Assembly: GCA_021811025.1 (NCBI GenBank)
Contig: JAJZPX010000032.1
Coordinates: 1 to 12,330, forward strand
Source of the DNA: Actinomycetes bacterium
GTDB lineage: Bacteria; Actinomycetota; Coriobacteriia; Anaerosomatales; JAJZPX01
Direction of reading: 5' to 3'
DNA: 12,330 nt
Shown here: positions 1-6,117 of the stretch, in pieces
Layout of the letters: each line of letters starts with the position of its first letter
Numbering within the stretch: position 1 is the stretch's first letter
Made by a program: the position numbers and the translations under genes
Notes under the pieces: model-generated
The model's input: only the letters and a program-made list of their open reading frames with translations
The model's database searches: none
Told to the model about the DNA's origin: nothing

Positions 1-319
1 CACGAAACCGCTTGAGGAGCGCCAGAAGCGCGAGCTCACCGCGCGGGAGCGTGAGGGCGTGACCGAGGTGCTGAACGTGGCCGAAAGCTGGCTGAGGGAT
101 TGCTTGACCTTGTCGGTGGCGGCAGGCGAGCTTGTCGAGAACCCGGACGCCGTCGACACTATGGAAGAGGTCGCCGCCGTGATCACCCCGTCCGCGGGCC
201 TTAAGGCGCTCGCGGCGGTGACCGAGGCGCGACGCCGGGTCGCAGCCAACGTCGGTCCCCAGCTGGCCCTCGAAGCCATGCTGTTCGACATACAGGAGGT
301 CTTCAGATGCCCACGGTAG
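1..319 (+). CDS. holB: DNA polymerase III delta' subunit, C-terminal part (5' truncated by window edge)
   Basis: The reading frame is open from the first bases of the window, so the true start lies upstream and only about the last 105 residues are visible. The delta' subunit is part of the clamp-loader complex that places the beta sliding clamp on primed DNA. The visible part is an all-helical C-terminal domain: a basic helix around KRELTAREREG, a segment starting VAESWLRDCL, and a closing NVGPQLALEAMLFDI. That last pattern resembles the 'N-x-x-P-x-LALE-x-ML' ending of bacterial delta' and DnaX-type clamp-loader subunits. The AAA+ ATPase region and any zinc-binding Cys are outside the window. 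An internal GTG at 59 is not needed as a start. The 3' end overlaps ricT by 13 bp, an arrangement (holB then a PSP1-family gene) I recall from other Gram-positive genomes. Assignment to delta' rather than DnaX rests on this tail and its neighbour. Confidence 0.75.
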   Translation, partial: TKPLEERQKRELTAREREGVTEVLNVAESWLRDCLTLSVAAGELVENPDAVDTMEEVAAVITPSAGLKALAAVTEARRRVAANVGPQLALEAMLFDIQEVFRCPR

Positions 320-1485
320 TGGGAGTGAAGCTCCGCTTCTCCACGAAGCCGCTCGCCTACGCGGCCGAGGAGCCGGCGCCCGAGCACGGCGCGGCGGTGA
401 TCGTGAAGACGGAGCGCGGAATAGAGCTCGGCCACGTGGTCTCGGGGCCGCAGGAGCCCGACGAGTCCACCGGCGCGGGACCCTTCGAGCCGATCGAGCG
501 CGTCGCGACCGAGGAGGACGTGCGCGTCGCCGAGGAGCTCGAGGAGCGCGAGCGCGAGGCGATGCGCACGTATCGAGAGCTCGTCAAGGAGCGCGGGCTC
601 GACATGAAGCCGATCGACGTGGAGTACGTCTTCGACGGCAACCGCATCGTCTTCTACTTCGTCGCCGAGGAGAGGGTGGACTTTCGCGACCTCGTCCGGG
701 ACCTCGCGAGCCGGTTCCATGCCCGGATCGACATGCGCCAGGTGGGCGTGCGCGACGAGGCGCGGATGGTAGGAGGACTCGGCCATTGCGGGGAGCAGCT
801 GTGCTGCAGCCGCTTCGGCGGGGACTTCCAGCCCGTCTCGATCAGGATGGCGAAGGAGCAGGATCTGCCGCTCAACCCGCTGAAGATATCGGGGCTCTGC
901 GGCCGCCTCATGTGCTGCCTGCGCTACGAGTTCGAGGCGTACAAGGACTTCAAGGGCCGCGCCCCCAGGCGCAACGCCATCGTGGAGCTGCCGGACGGCG
1001 GGCACGGCAAGGTCATCGAGCTCAACACGCCGAAGGAGGAGGTCACGCTGCTCCTCGAGGGTGGCGGCCGGATGACGGTTCCGCTGTCCGCGATGGATTG
1101 CGCGAAGAGCGACGAGGGCTGCACGTGCCCGTGCCGCGTGCGCGCGGACGCGCTGCCGCAGCCGCACGACGCGATCGGCACGCTGCTCGAGACGCGCACC
1201 GAGCCTCAGGCGGGGGGCGCGAAGGCGAAGAAGGCGGAGGCGAAGACGGCCGAGGCGGGGGCGGCCAGGGGGGACGAGCAGTCGCAGCAGCGCGAAGGCG
1301 GCGGACGACGCAGGCGCCGGCGAGGGAGCGGCAAGGGCGGGGAGCAGCCGGCGGCCGCGCAGCAGCCGCAGCAGGCCGCGAAACCGCAGGCCGCGGCGTC
1401 GCAGGACGCCGCGGGGCAGCCCGCGACCGCCGGTCGCCGGAGGCGCCGCCGGCGACCCCCGGGCGGTGGGAACACCGTGGGATGA
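307..1485 (+). CDS. ricT: PSP1-domain protein RicT/YaaT-like, with Arg-rich C-terminal extension
   Basis: The protein has 392 residues. The PSP1 C-terminal domain covers roughly residues 90-280 and contains two matched cysteine motifs, C161-x4-CC (166/167) and C198-x4-CC (203/204). Another Cys group lies at 265, 272, 274 and 276. In Bacillus subtilis, RicT (YaaT) forms a complex with RicA and RicF that carries Fe-S clusters and affects mRNA maturation by RNase Y and development; whether that role holds here is inference. Residues from about 300 to the end are low-complexity, rich in Ala, Gln, Lys and Gly, with two pure arginine runs at 334-339 and 377-383. YaaT of B. subtilis is about 275 residues and lacks such a tail, so this extension is notable. 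The ATG at 307 follows a strong AGGAGGT (294-300) at 6-base spacing. The gene is translationally coupled to holB by overlap. Confidence 0.88.
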   Translation: MPTVVGVKLRFSTKPLAYAAEEPAPEHGAAVIVKTERGIELGHVVSGPQEPDESTGAGPFEPIERVATEEDVRVAEELEEREREAMRTYRELVKERGLDMKPIDVEYVFDGNRIVFYFVAEERVDFRDLVRDLASRFHARIDMRQVGVRDEARMVGGLGHCGEQLCCSRFGGDFQPVSIRMAKEQDLPLNPLKISGLCGRLMCCLRYEFEAYKDFKGRAPRRNAIVELPDGGHGKVIELNTPKEEVTLLLEGGGRMTVPLSAMDCAKSDEGCTCPCRVRADALPQPHDAIGTLLETRTEPQAGGAKAKKAEAKTAEAGAARGDEQSQQREGGGRRRRRRGSGKGGEQPAAAQQPQQAAKPQAAASQDAAGQPATAGRRRRRRRPPGGGNTVG

Positions 1486-1519
1486 GCTGCGGGCGAAGCT
1501 CGGCTGCTCAATCCCGCGG

Positions 1520-1552
1520 GGTCGATGACGGCGCGAACGTCCGTCATCGACC
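1520..1552. repeat. 12-bp perfect inverted repeat (possible ricT terminator or operator)
   Basis: The arms are GGTCGATGACGG (1520-1531) and CCGTCATCGACC (1541-1552), separated by 9 bases. As RNA this is a strong hairpin starting 35 bases after the ricT stop. No T-run follows it, so it is not a classical intrinsic terminator. U-less hairpins have been proposed as terminators in high-GC Actinobacteria. The right arm ends 3 bases before the putative -35 box of the tRNA promoter, so it could instead be an operator or a transcription insulator. Confidence 0.55.
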
Positions 1553-1555
1553 GTG

Positions 1556-1584
1556 TTCCAAACCGGAGTAGCCTCGGCTATACT
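1556..1584 (+). promoter_or_regulatory. Candidate sigma70-type promoter of tRNA-Thr
   Basis: A near-consensus -10 box TATACT (1579-1584) is preceded at exactly 17 bases by TTCCAA (1556-1561), a weak -35 match. The expected transcription start, about 1590-1592, lies only a few bases before the first tRNA base at 1595, a plausible short leader. The upstream inverted repeat abuts this promoter. Confidence 0.5.
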
Positions 1585-1594
1585 CCGTACCCGT

Positions 1595-1671
1595 GCCGAC
1601 GTAGCTCAGCTGGCCAGAGCACCGCACTCGTAATGCGGGGGTCAAGGGTTCGAATCCCTTCGTCGGCTCCA
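1595..1671 (+). tRNA. tRNA-Thr (anticodon CGT)
   Basis: A full cloverleaf can be folded by eye. The acceptor arms are GCCGACG (1595-1601) and CGTCGGC (1661-1667). The D arm is within GCTCAGCTGGCCAGAGC. The anticodon stem is CCGCA/TGCGG with loop CTCGTAA, giving anticodon CGT at 1629-1631. The T arm is AAGGG-TTCGAAT-CCCTT. The discriminator is T1668 and CCA is encoded (1669-1671). It decodes the ACG threonine codon, which suits the GC-rich codon use of the neighbouring genes. The tRNA appears to have its own promoter and terminator, so it is probably transcribed alone. Confidence 0.96.
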
Positions 1672-1673
1672 CA

Positions 1674-1736
1674 GGAAACGACCGCCCCTACCTGCCGGGA
1701 CTTGCTGCCCCGGTCGGCGGGGGCGGCTTTCGTTCC
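1674..1736 (+). terminator. Probable terminator of tRNA-Thr
   Basis: Left arm CCGCCCC (1682-1688) pairs with GGGGCGG (1720-1726). A nested CCGGG/CCCGG stem (1695-1699 / 1709-1713) lies inside. The flanks extend imperfectly, with GGAAACGA (1674-1681) facing TCGTTCC (1730-1736). The right arm is followed by a modest T-rich stretch CTTTCGTT. It starts directly after the encoded CCA, the expected place for tRNA termination. Confidence 0.5.
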
Positions 1737-1891
1737 GGCGGCTCGTGCGGCCTGTTCGTGCGCCTGTTCGCATCCTTTGCAGCGTCTTGCGGCGACCTGC
1801 CGGAGCGTCCCAGGCCGCCGTTTCCCGGCGCGAAAGCGCTAGAGTGGCATCAGCCGCCACCTACCGGAAGCTCGCGCCCAAGTAGCCCAGC

Positions 1892-2341
1892 TTGAGCGAC
1901 CCGAAGGTAACGCTCGCTGGGTTGTCTCATGACCACAATCTGGCCGACTTCGACTGTGGCGACGGGGAACTAAGTGAGTTCCTCTGCGTTGACGCGCTCG
2001 CGTACCAGGCGTCGTTCTTCGCGAACACCACCCTCATGCTGGAGGGCGGACGTGTCGTCGGCTTCTTCTCGCAGTTCCCCGCGCTCAAGATCGCCCGTCT
2101 GGGACAGCCGTGCCGCACCAAGGGGACGGCCTCGGGACTCGCGCCCTGAAGTACCGCACTGGTCGCGCACGGCATTTGAACGACGAGCATCGGCACGAAT
2201 GGGGTCGCGTGCCGGTTCCTAACGGTCGACGCGTACCCGCACGCTGCCCCGTGGTGCATGCAGCGTGGATTCATCCGCAACGGCTCCGCGTCCAAGAGGC
2301 GCGAGACAGTCAGCCTCAGGCTTGACGTGATGCTCCCGTGA
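1892..2341 (+). pseudogene. Degraded GNAT-family N-acetyltransferase (frameshifted)
   Basis: Three successive pieces, in two frames, read as one GNAT protein. Piece one (1892 to about 2100) contains HDHNLADFDCG, then ELSEFL and a strand ending RVVGFF, the N-terminal pattern of GNAT proteins related to TacT-type toxins. Piece two (2101 to about 2195), shifted by one base, contains the acetyl-CoA loop HQGDGLG (Q-x-x-G-x-G type) followed by LNDEH. Piece three, back in the first frame, reads CRFLTVDAYPHA, then MQRGFIRNG and a final strand to the TGA at 2339-2341. In-frame stops at 2147-2149 and 2177-2179 block translation. One base appears lost near 2100 and one gained near 2195. The usual loop between GFFS and FPALKIARL also looks deleted. 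The TTG start has no clear ribosome-binding site, and no DUF1778-like antitoxin gene is visible upstream. Most likely an inactivated, acquired gene; base-call errors cannot be excluded. Confidence 0.75.
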
Positions 2342-2477
2342 CGGCCCGCCCGCTATGCCTCGTCGCGAGCGGCCCTCGTCACGGCCTGTGTTCGCGTCGA
2401 CGGTGGGCAGACACGCCGTCGCATCGCCGAATCGACAAGCGCCGCCGGTGAACGGTACCGTCACGTCGGCGAGCGGC

Positions 2478-2506
2478 TTGCTAGCGCTCGTTGCAGATGA
2501 TACGGT
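2478..2506 (+). promoter_or_regulatory. Candidate nuo operon promoter
   Basis: TTGCTA (2478-2483) and TACGGT (2501-2506) are separated by 17 bases and fit the TTGnnn / TAnnnT pattern seen in GC-rich Actinobacteria. This would give a leader of about 120 bases before nuoA, containing the dyad at 2530-2547 and the hairpin at 2591-2611. An alternative -10 box, TATTGT at 2567-2572, lies closer but has a poor -35. Neither can be settled from sequence alone. Confidence 0.3.
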
Positions 2507-2529
2507 CGCACGACCGACGCCCGCAGGCG

Positions 2530-2547
2530 GATACCTCAGGGGGTATC
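2530..2547. promoter_or_regulatory. 18-bp interrupted dyad, possible operator (CsoR-like in appearance)
   Basis: GATACC (2530-2535) and GGTATC (2542-2547) flank TCAGGG. Read as ATACCTCAGGGGGTAT, pairing continues inward, with one T-G wobble and one C-G pair. It resembles, from memory, the G/C-tract operators bound by CsoR-family repressors (ATACCCC...GGGGTAT type). It lies about 90 bases before nuoA, just upstream of the alternative -10 box at 2567. The link to a regulator is inference; no csoR gene is in the window. Confidence 0.35.
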
Positions 2548-2590
2548 AAGACGTGGGCGTTCGAGCTATTGTGGTGTGCGAACGACCACC

Positions 2591-2611
2591 CGCCTCGGTA
2601 CCGACGAGGCG
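2591..2611 (+). promoter_or_regulatory. Leader hairpin upstream of nuoA
   Basis: CGCCTCG (2591-2597) pairs perfectly with CGAGGCG (2605-2611) around a 7-base loop; the 10-base palindrome TCGGTACCGA (2595-2604) offers an alternative fold. It ends 11 bases before the nuoA ribosome-binding site, so it may influence translation initiation or mRNA stability. No T-run follows, which argues against an intrinsic terminator. Confidence 0.4.
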
Positions 2612-2622
2612 AGACCGGCGCG

Positions 2623-2628
2623 AAGGAG
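2623..2628 (+). promoter_or_regulatory. Ribosome-binding site fixing the nuoA start
   Basis: AAGGAG sits 7 bases before GTG 2636. This favours that codon over upstream in-frame starts and gives a protein beginning MADHLVVAAF, as expected for a membrane subunit. Confidence 0.75.
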
Positions 2629-2635
2629 CGAGAAG

Positions 2636-2989
2636 GTGGCCGATCACCTCGTAGTGGCTGCGTTCCTGGCACTCGGCGTCGTCTTCGTCATAGCCACCCT
2701 CGGCGTGTCGTGGCTGCTTCAGCCGCACAGGCCGAGCGAGGAGAAGTACTCCACCTACGAATGCGGTTCCGAGCCGATCGGTCCTCCGTGGGTGCAGTTC
2801 CACATCGGCTACTACGTGTACGCGCTGCTCTTCGTGATGTTCGACATCGAGACGGTGTTCCTGTATCCGTGGGCCGTCGCGTTCGGGCAGCGCATCCCGT
2901 TCATCCTCACCGAGATGACCGTCTTCCTCGCGATCATCGGCGCGGGCCTCGCGTACGCGTGGAAGGAGGGGGCGCTCAAGTGGCGCTAG
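2636..2989 (+). CDS. nuoA: NADH-quinone oxidoreductase subunit A
   Basis: This 117-residue membrane protein is a small subunit of the complex I membrane arm, near the quinone cavity and the first proton path. Three transmembrane helices are visible, at about residues 4-26, 56-80 and 86-108. The loop between helices 1 and 2 carries the family motif YECG (C43) followed by SEPIGP. Helix 2 contains the conserved acidic FDIE (D70, E72). The length is at the short end of the usual range for NuoA. The GTG start is chosen from the AAGGAG at 2623-2628; a longer in-frame extension to 2576 would add soluble sequence that does not look like NuoA. It is the first gene of the nuo operon and its end overlaps nuoB by 10 bp. 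Confidence 0.95.
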   Translation: MADHLVVAAFLALGVVFVIATLGVSWLLQPHRPSEEKYSTYECGSEPIGPPWVQFHIGYYVYALLFVMFDIETVFLYPWAVAFGQRIPFILTEMTVFLAIIGAGLAYAWKEGALKWR

Positions 2990-3480
2990 ACAAGCTCCTC
3001 GGCGAGAACTCCGTCATCTTCACGAAGAGCGAGCAGCTCTTCGACGCCGCTCGCGCGAACAGCCTGTGGTACCTCTCGTACGGTATCGCGTGCTGTGCCA
3101 TCGAGGGACTGATGAGCGCGGGCGGCCCGAAGTTCGACTACGACCGCTTCGGCATCTTCCACCGCGGCTCGCCGAGGCAGGCCGACGTCATGATCGTCGC
3201 CGGCACCGTGAACAAGAAGATGGCGCACGCGCTGCGCAAGCTCTACGACCAGATGCCCGAGCCCAAGTGGGTCATCGCCATGGGCGCCTGCGCATGCACC
3301 GGCGGGCCTTTCCGGGAGTACCCGAACGTCGTGCTGGGCGTCGACAAGATCGTGCCGGTCGACGTGTACGTGCCGGGCTGCCCGCCCCGGCCCGAGTCGA
3401 TGCAGTACGGCTTCATGCAGCTGCAGGACAAGATCCGCAACCGCCGCAAGGAGATGGCGCGTGAGCAGCGCAGCGCTTAG
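2980..3480 (+). CDS. nuoB: NADH-quinone oxidoreductase subunit B
   Basis: This 166-residue peripheral subunit holds the terminal [4Fe-4S] cluster N2, which passes electrons to quinone at the interface with NuoD. The four N2 ligands are visible: the tandem C38-C39 in GIACCAIE, C104 in MGACACTGG, and C134 in PGCPPRPE. The core motif SPRQADVMIVAGTV is intact. The spacing from C104 to C134 is one residue longer than in the Thermus Nqo6 sequence as I recall it, and C106 is an extra cysteine beside the cluster ligand. The GTG at 2980 follows AAGGAGGG (2963-2970) at 9-base spacing, inside the end of nuoA. Upstream in-frame sequence back to 2491 is not NuoB-like. The 3' end overlaps nuoC by 20 bp. 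Confidence 0.96.
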   Translation: MALDKLLGENSVIFTKSEQLFDAARANSLWYLSYGIACCAIEGLMSAGGPKFDYDRFGIFHRGSPRQADVMIVAGTVNKKMAHALRKLYDQMPEPKWVIAMGACACTGGPFREYPNVVLGVDKIVPVDVYVPGCPPRPESMQYGFMQLQDKIRNRRKEMAREQRSA

Positions 3481-3916
3481 CTCCGCGCTCTCAGCCGCCG
3501 GCGTCCCGGCCGAGGTCTCCGAGGAGGCGATCGGCGCCGTGGCGCGCGTGCCCGCTTCCGATCTCGTCGAGGCGCTCACCGCCCTTCGCGACGCCGACTG
3601 CGCGTTTGCGATGCTGATCGACCTGTTCGGCGTCGACACGGGCGAGCAGCTGGAGCTCACGTACCACCTGCGAAGCTTCGCGCGCGACGAGGACGCATAC
3701 GTGCGCGTCGCCGCGCCGTACGACGGCGAGGTGCCGAGCGCGTGGCGCGTCTACCCTTCGGCGCTGTACCCGGAGCGCGAGGCGGCCGAGCTGTTCGGCC
3801 TCACCTTCCCCGGTCACCCGAACCTGAAGCGGCTGCTCACCACGGACGAGGTCGAGCTGCCGCTGCTGCGACGCTCGACGGCCATCCGCACGCAGGAGGA
3901 GGTGCACGACCGGTGA
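3461..3916 (+). CDS. nuoC: NADH-quinone oxidoreductase subunit C
   Basis: This 151-residue protein is the 30-kDa subunit that supports NuoD and NuoB in the connecting module and has no cofactor. The signature EREAAELFGLTFPGHPNLKRLL (starting at about residue 105) is the conserved complex I 30-kDa pattern 'ERE-x-x-DLFG-x-x-F-x-GHPDL-x-RLL'. The C-terminus after this motif is short and ends near the usual 'PLR' region, here PLLRRS. The GTG start at 3461 is supported by AAGGAG at 3448-3453 with 7-base spacing, and lies within the end of nuoB. nuoC is separate from nuoD here, unlike the fused nuoCD of enterobacteria. The TGA stop overlaps the nuoD GTG by 4 bp, implying coupled translation. Confidence 0.93.
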   Translation: MSSAALSSALSAAGVPAEVSEEAIGAVARVPASDLVEALTALRDADCAFAMLIDLFGVDTGEQLELTYHLRSFARDEDAYVRVAAPYDGEVPSAWRVYPSALYPEREAAELFGLTFPGHPNLKRLLTTDEVELPLLRRSTAIRTQEEVHDR

Positions 3917-5112
3917 CTCCCGAGGAGCTCTCGCAGGCGCGCATCACCCCCGAGGGCGAAGCGCCGGCGATCGTCCTGCCGAAGGGCCTGCGCCGCGTGC
4001 CGCGCGGCGTCGACGAGCTCGCCACCGAGCACCTCATCGTGAACATGGGCCCGCAGCACCCCTCCACGCACGGCGTGCTCCACATCCTGCTGGAGCTCGA
4101 CGGCGAGGAGATCATCGCGGCCGAGGCGTCGCTCGGGTACCTGCACCGCGGGATCGAGAAGCTCGCGGAGCACCGCCGCTACTCGGCCGTCGGCACGCTG
4201 CTCGACCGGGCCGACTACATCTCGGGCATCCACACGGAACTCGCGCTGGCGCAGGCGACGGAGCAGCTCATGGGGATCGAGGTGCCCGAGAAGGCTCAGT
4301 GGCTGCGCTCGCTCTTCTCTGAGATCGTGCGCATCGCGAGCCACCTCATCGCGATCGGCACGTACGGCATGGACATCGGCGCGATGGCGCCGTTCCTCTA
4401 CATCATGCGCGAGCGCGAGGCGCTGCTGTCCGTGCTCGAGTCCGTCACCGGCGCTCGGATGATGTTCAACTACGTCCGGCCGGGCGGCGTGCTGCGCGAC
4501 CTGACCCCGGAAGCCGAGCCGCTCCTTCGGCAGTTCCTCAAGACCTTCCCGGGCTACCTCGAGGAGTACCACACGCTGCTGACGGGCAACGAGATCTTCC
4601 AGGCGCGCGTGAAGGGCGTCGGCGTCATCGACCGCGCCACCGCGATCGCATTCGGCATGAGCGGCCCGCCGTTGCGCGCGTCCGGCTTCGGCTGGGACGT
4701 GCGCAAGGAACGGCCGTACGCCGCGTACGAGCAGCTGCGCTTCGACGTGCCCGTGGGCGAATCGGGCGACTGCTGGGACCGCTACCTCGTCCGGATGGAG
4801 GAGATGCGGATCGCGGCCGAGCTCATCGAGCAGTGCCTCGACGGCATGCCCGAAGGCGACGTCATGGCGAAGGTGCCGAAGGTGCTCAAGCCGCCCGCGG
4901 GCGAGGCTTACTCGGCCGTCGAGTCGCCGCGCGGCGAGGTCGGCATCCACCTCGTGTCCGACGGGACCGACACCCCCTACCGCGTGCACTTGCGCGCGCC
5001 GTCGCTGATGAACCTCGCCGTGGTCGACGAGGTGATGCCGGGTCACAAGATCGCCGACTCGGTGGCGATCATCGGCAGCCTCGACATAGTGCTGGGGGAG
5101 ATCGACCGGTGA
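3913..5112 (+). CDS. nuoD: NADH-quinone oxidoreductase subunit D
   Basis: This 399-residue peripheral subunit is homologous to the large subunit of [NiFe] hydrogenases and forms the quinone-binding pocket with NuoB. GPQHPSTHG starts at residue 46. His53 and Tyr102 (in RADYISG) have the same 49-residue spacing as the quinone-headgroup His38 and Tyr87 of Thermus Nqo4, so the reaction site looks intact. GYLHRGIEK, RIASHLIAIG and the long C-terminal RAPSLMNLAV region are typical. The usual C-terminal DIVLGEIDR ending is complete. The GTG at 3913 has AGGAGGAGGT upstream (3894-3903) and overlaps nuoC by 4 bp. An in-frame extension upstream to 3742 lies inside nuoC and is not family-like. It overlaps nuoH by 4 bp, leaving no room for nuoE, nuoF or nuoG. 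Confidence 0.96.
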   Translation: MTPEELSQARITPEGEAPAIVLPKGLRRVPRGVDELATEHLIVNMGPQHPSTHGVLHILLELDGEEIIAAEASLGYLHRGIEKLAEHRRYSAVGTLLDRADYISGIHTELALAQATEQLMGIEVPEKAQWLRSLFSEIVRIASHLIAIGTYGMDIGAMAPFLYIMREREALLSVLESVTGARMMFNYVRPGGVLRDLTPEAEPLLRQFLKTFPGYLEEYHTLLTGNEIFQARVKGVGVIDRATAIAFGMSGPPLRASGFGWDVRKERPYAAYEQLRFDVPVGESGDCWDRYLVRMEEMRIAAELIEQCLDGMPEGDVMAKVPKVLKPPAGEAYSAVESPRGEVGIHLVSDGTDTPYRVHLRAPSLMNLAVVDEVMPGHKIADSVAIIGSLDIVLGEIDR

Positions 5113-6113
5113 GCCCGCTCCTGTCCATACTCGTGCGCGCGCTGCTCGCGCTGCTGCTCATGCTCGCGAACGGCGTCGTGCTCATCTATATGCTGCGCAA
5201 GGTCCTCGGCCACCTGCACCTTCGCATCGGGCCGAACCGCGTCGGGCCGTTCGGCGCGCTCCAGACGTCGATGGACGTCGTGAAGCTGCTGACGAAGGAG
5301 GACTTCATCCCGTCTGCGGCCGACAAGTGGCTGTTCCGGCTCGCGCCGTACATGGTGTTCGTGCCGTCGTTCATGGCGTACGCGGCGCTCGTGCTCGGCC
5401 CGAAGGCCGCGTTCTCCGGCCTCGACACGGGGCTGCTCTACGTGTTCGCCGTGCTTGCGCTCGTCCCGATGGGCGTCATGATGGCCGGCTGGGCGTCGAA
5501 CTCGAAGTGGTCGCTCATCGGCGGCATGCGGGCGGCGGCGCAGCAGATCAGCTACGAGGTGCCGCTGCTGCTCTCGGTGCTCCCGATCGTCATGACGGCG
5601 GGCAGCATGAGCCTCGCAGCCATCGTGAAGAGCCAGACGGGCTACGCGCTCGGGTTCATCCCGCGCTGGAACGTCCTGTCGCCGCAGATCGTCGGGTTCG
5701 GGCTGTTCATGATCGCGGCGCTCGCCGAGCTCAACCAGACGCCGTTCGACATGTCCGAAGCCGAGTCCGAGCTCATCTCCGGTTTCGCGAACGAATACTC
5801 AGGCATGCGCTTCGGCCTGCTGTTCCTCTCCGAGTTCTCGAACAGCTTCATCATCTCGGCGCTCGCCGCGACGCTGTTCTTCGGCGGCTGGCTGGTGCCC
5901 GGCATCGACCCGGCGAGCCCTGTGATGGTGTGGCTCGGGCCGGCGGTGCTGCTGCTGAAGACGTACGTCGGCATCTTCGTGCTCATGTGGATCCGTGGCA
6001 CGCTACCGCGCATCCGCATCGACCAGATGCTGGCGCTCGGCTGGAAGGCGCTCATCCCGGCCTCGCTCGTGTGGCTCATGCTCACCGGCGTCATCGTGAG
6101 GGCGGTGAGCTAG
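5109..6113 (+). CDS. nuoH: NADH-quinone oxidoreductase subunit H
   Basis: This 334-residue integral membrane protein connects the quinone cavity to the proton-pumping arm. About eight transmembrane helices are apparent. The family motif RIGPNRVGPFG begins near residue 40. The cytoplasmic-loop signature AELNQTPFD (E207, D214) followed by SEAESELISGF and NEYSGMRF carries the conserved glutamates of the E-channel and quinone tunnel. The GTG start overlaps the nuoD stop and is preceded by GGGGGAG around 5094-5100. The position of nuoH directly after nuoD marks the loss or original absence of the NADH module genes in this operon. The gene ends 4 bases before nuoI. Confidence 0.95.
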   Translation: MSPLLSILVRALLALLLMLANGVVLIYMLRKVLGHLHLRIGPNRVGPFGALQTSMDVVKLLTKEDFIPSAADKWLFRLAPYMVFVPSFMAYAALVLGPKAAFSGLDTGLLYVFAVLALVPMGVMMAGWASNSKWSLIGGMRAAAQQISYEVPLLLSVLPIVMTAGSMSLAAIVKSQTGYALGFIPRWNVLSPQIVGFGLFMIAALAELNQTPFDMSEAESELISGFANEYSGMRFGLLFLSEFSNSFIISALAATLFFGGWLVPGIDPASPVMVWLGPAVLLLKTYVGIFVLMWIRGTLPRIRIDQMLALGWKALIPASLVWLMLTGVIVRAVS

Positions 6114-6117
6114 CGCG

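Noticed and set aside
1525..1842. Open frame on + strand spanning the tRNA gene
   Set aside because: It reads straight through tRNA-Thr; the RRSSAGQSTALVMRGSRVRIPSSAP-like product is a known type of spurious translation of tRNA sequence.
1740..1885. Possible antitoxin gene tail before the GNAT pseudogene, ending TYRKLAPK
   Set aside because: The frame stays open and ends 7 bases before the GNAT start, but no start, ribosome-binding site or recognisable antitoxin motif is visible.
2452..2603. Two CGGTACCG palindromes (2453-2460 and 2596-2603) as paired operator sites
   Set aside because: The same 8-mer also occurs inside nuoN and is expected by chance in GC-rich DNA.
3814..5046. 410-codon antisense open frame opposite nuoC/nuoD
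   Set aside because: Composition is typical of a high-GC shadow frame; nuoC and nuoD on the + strand are certain.
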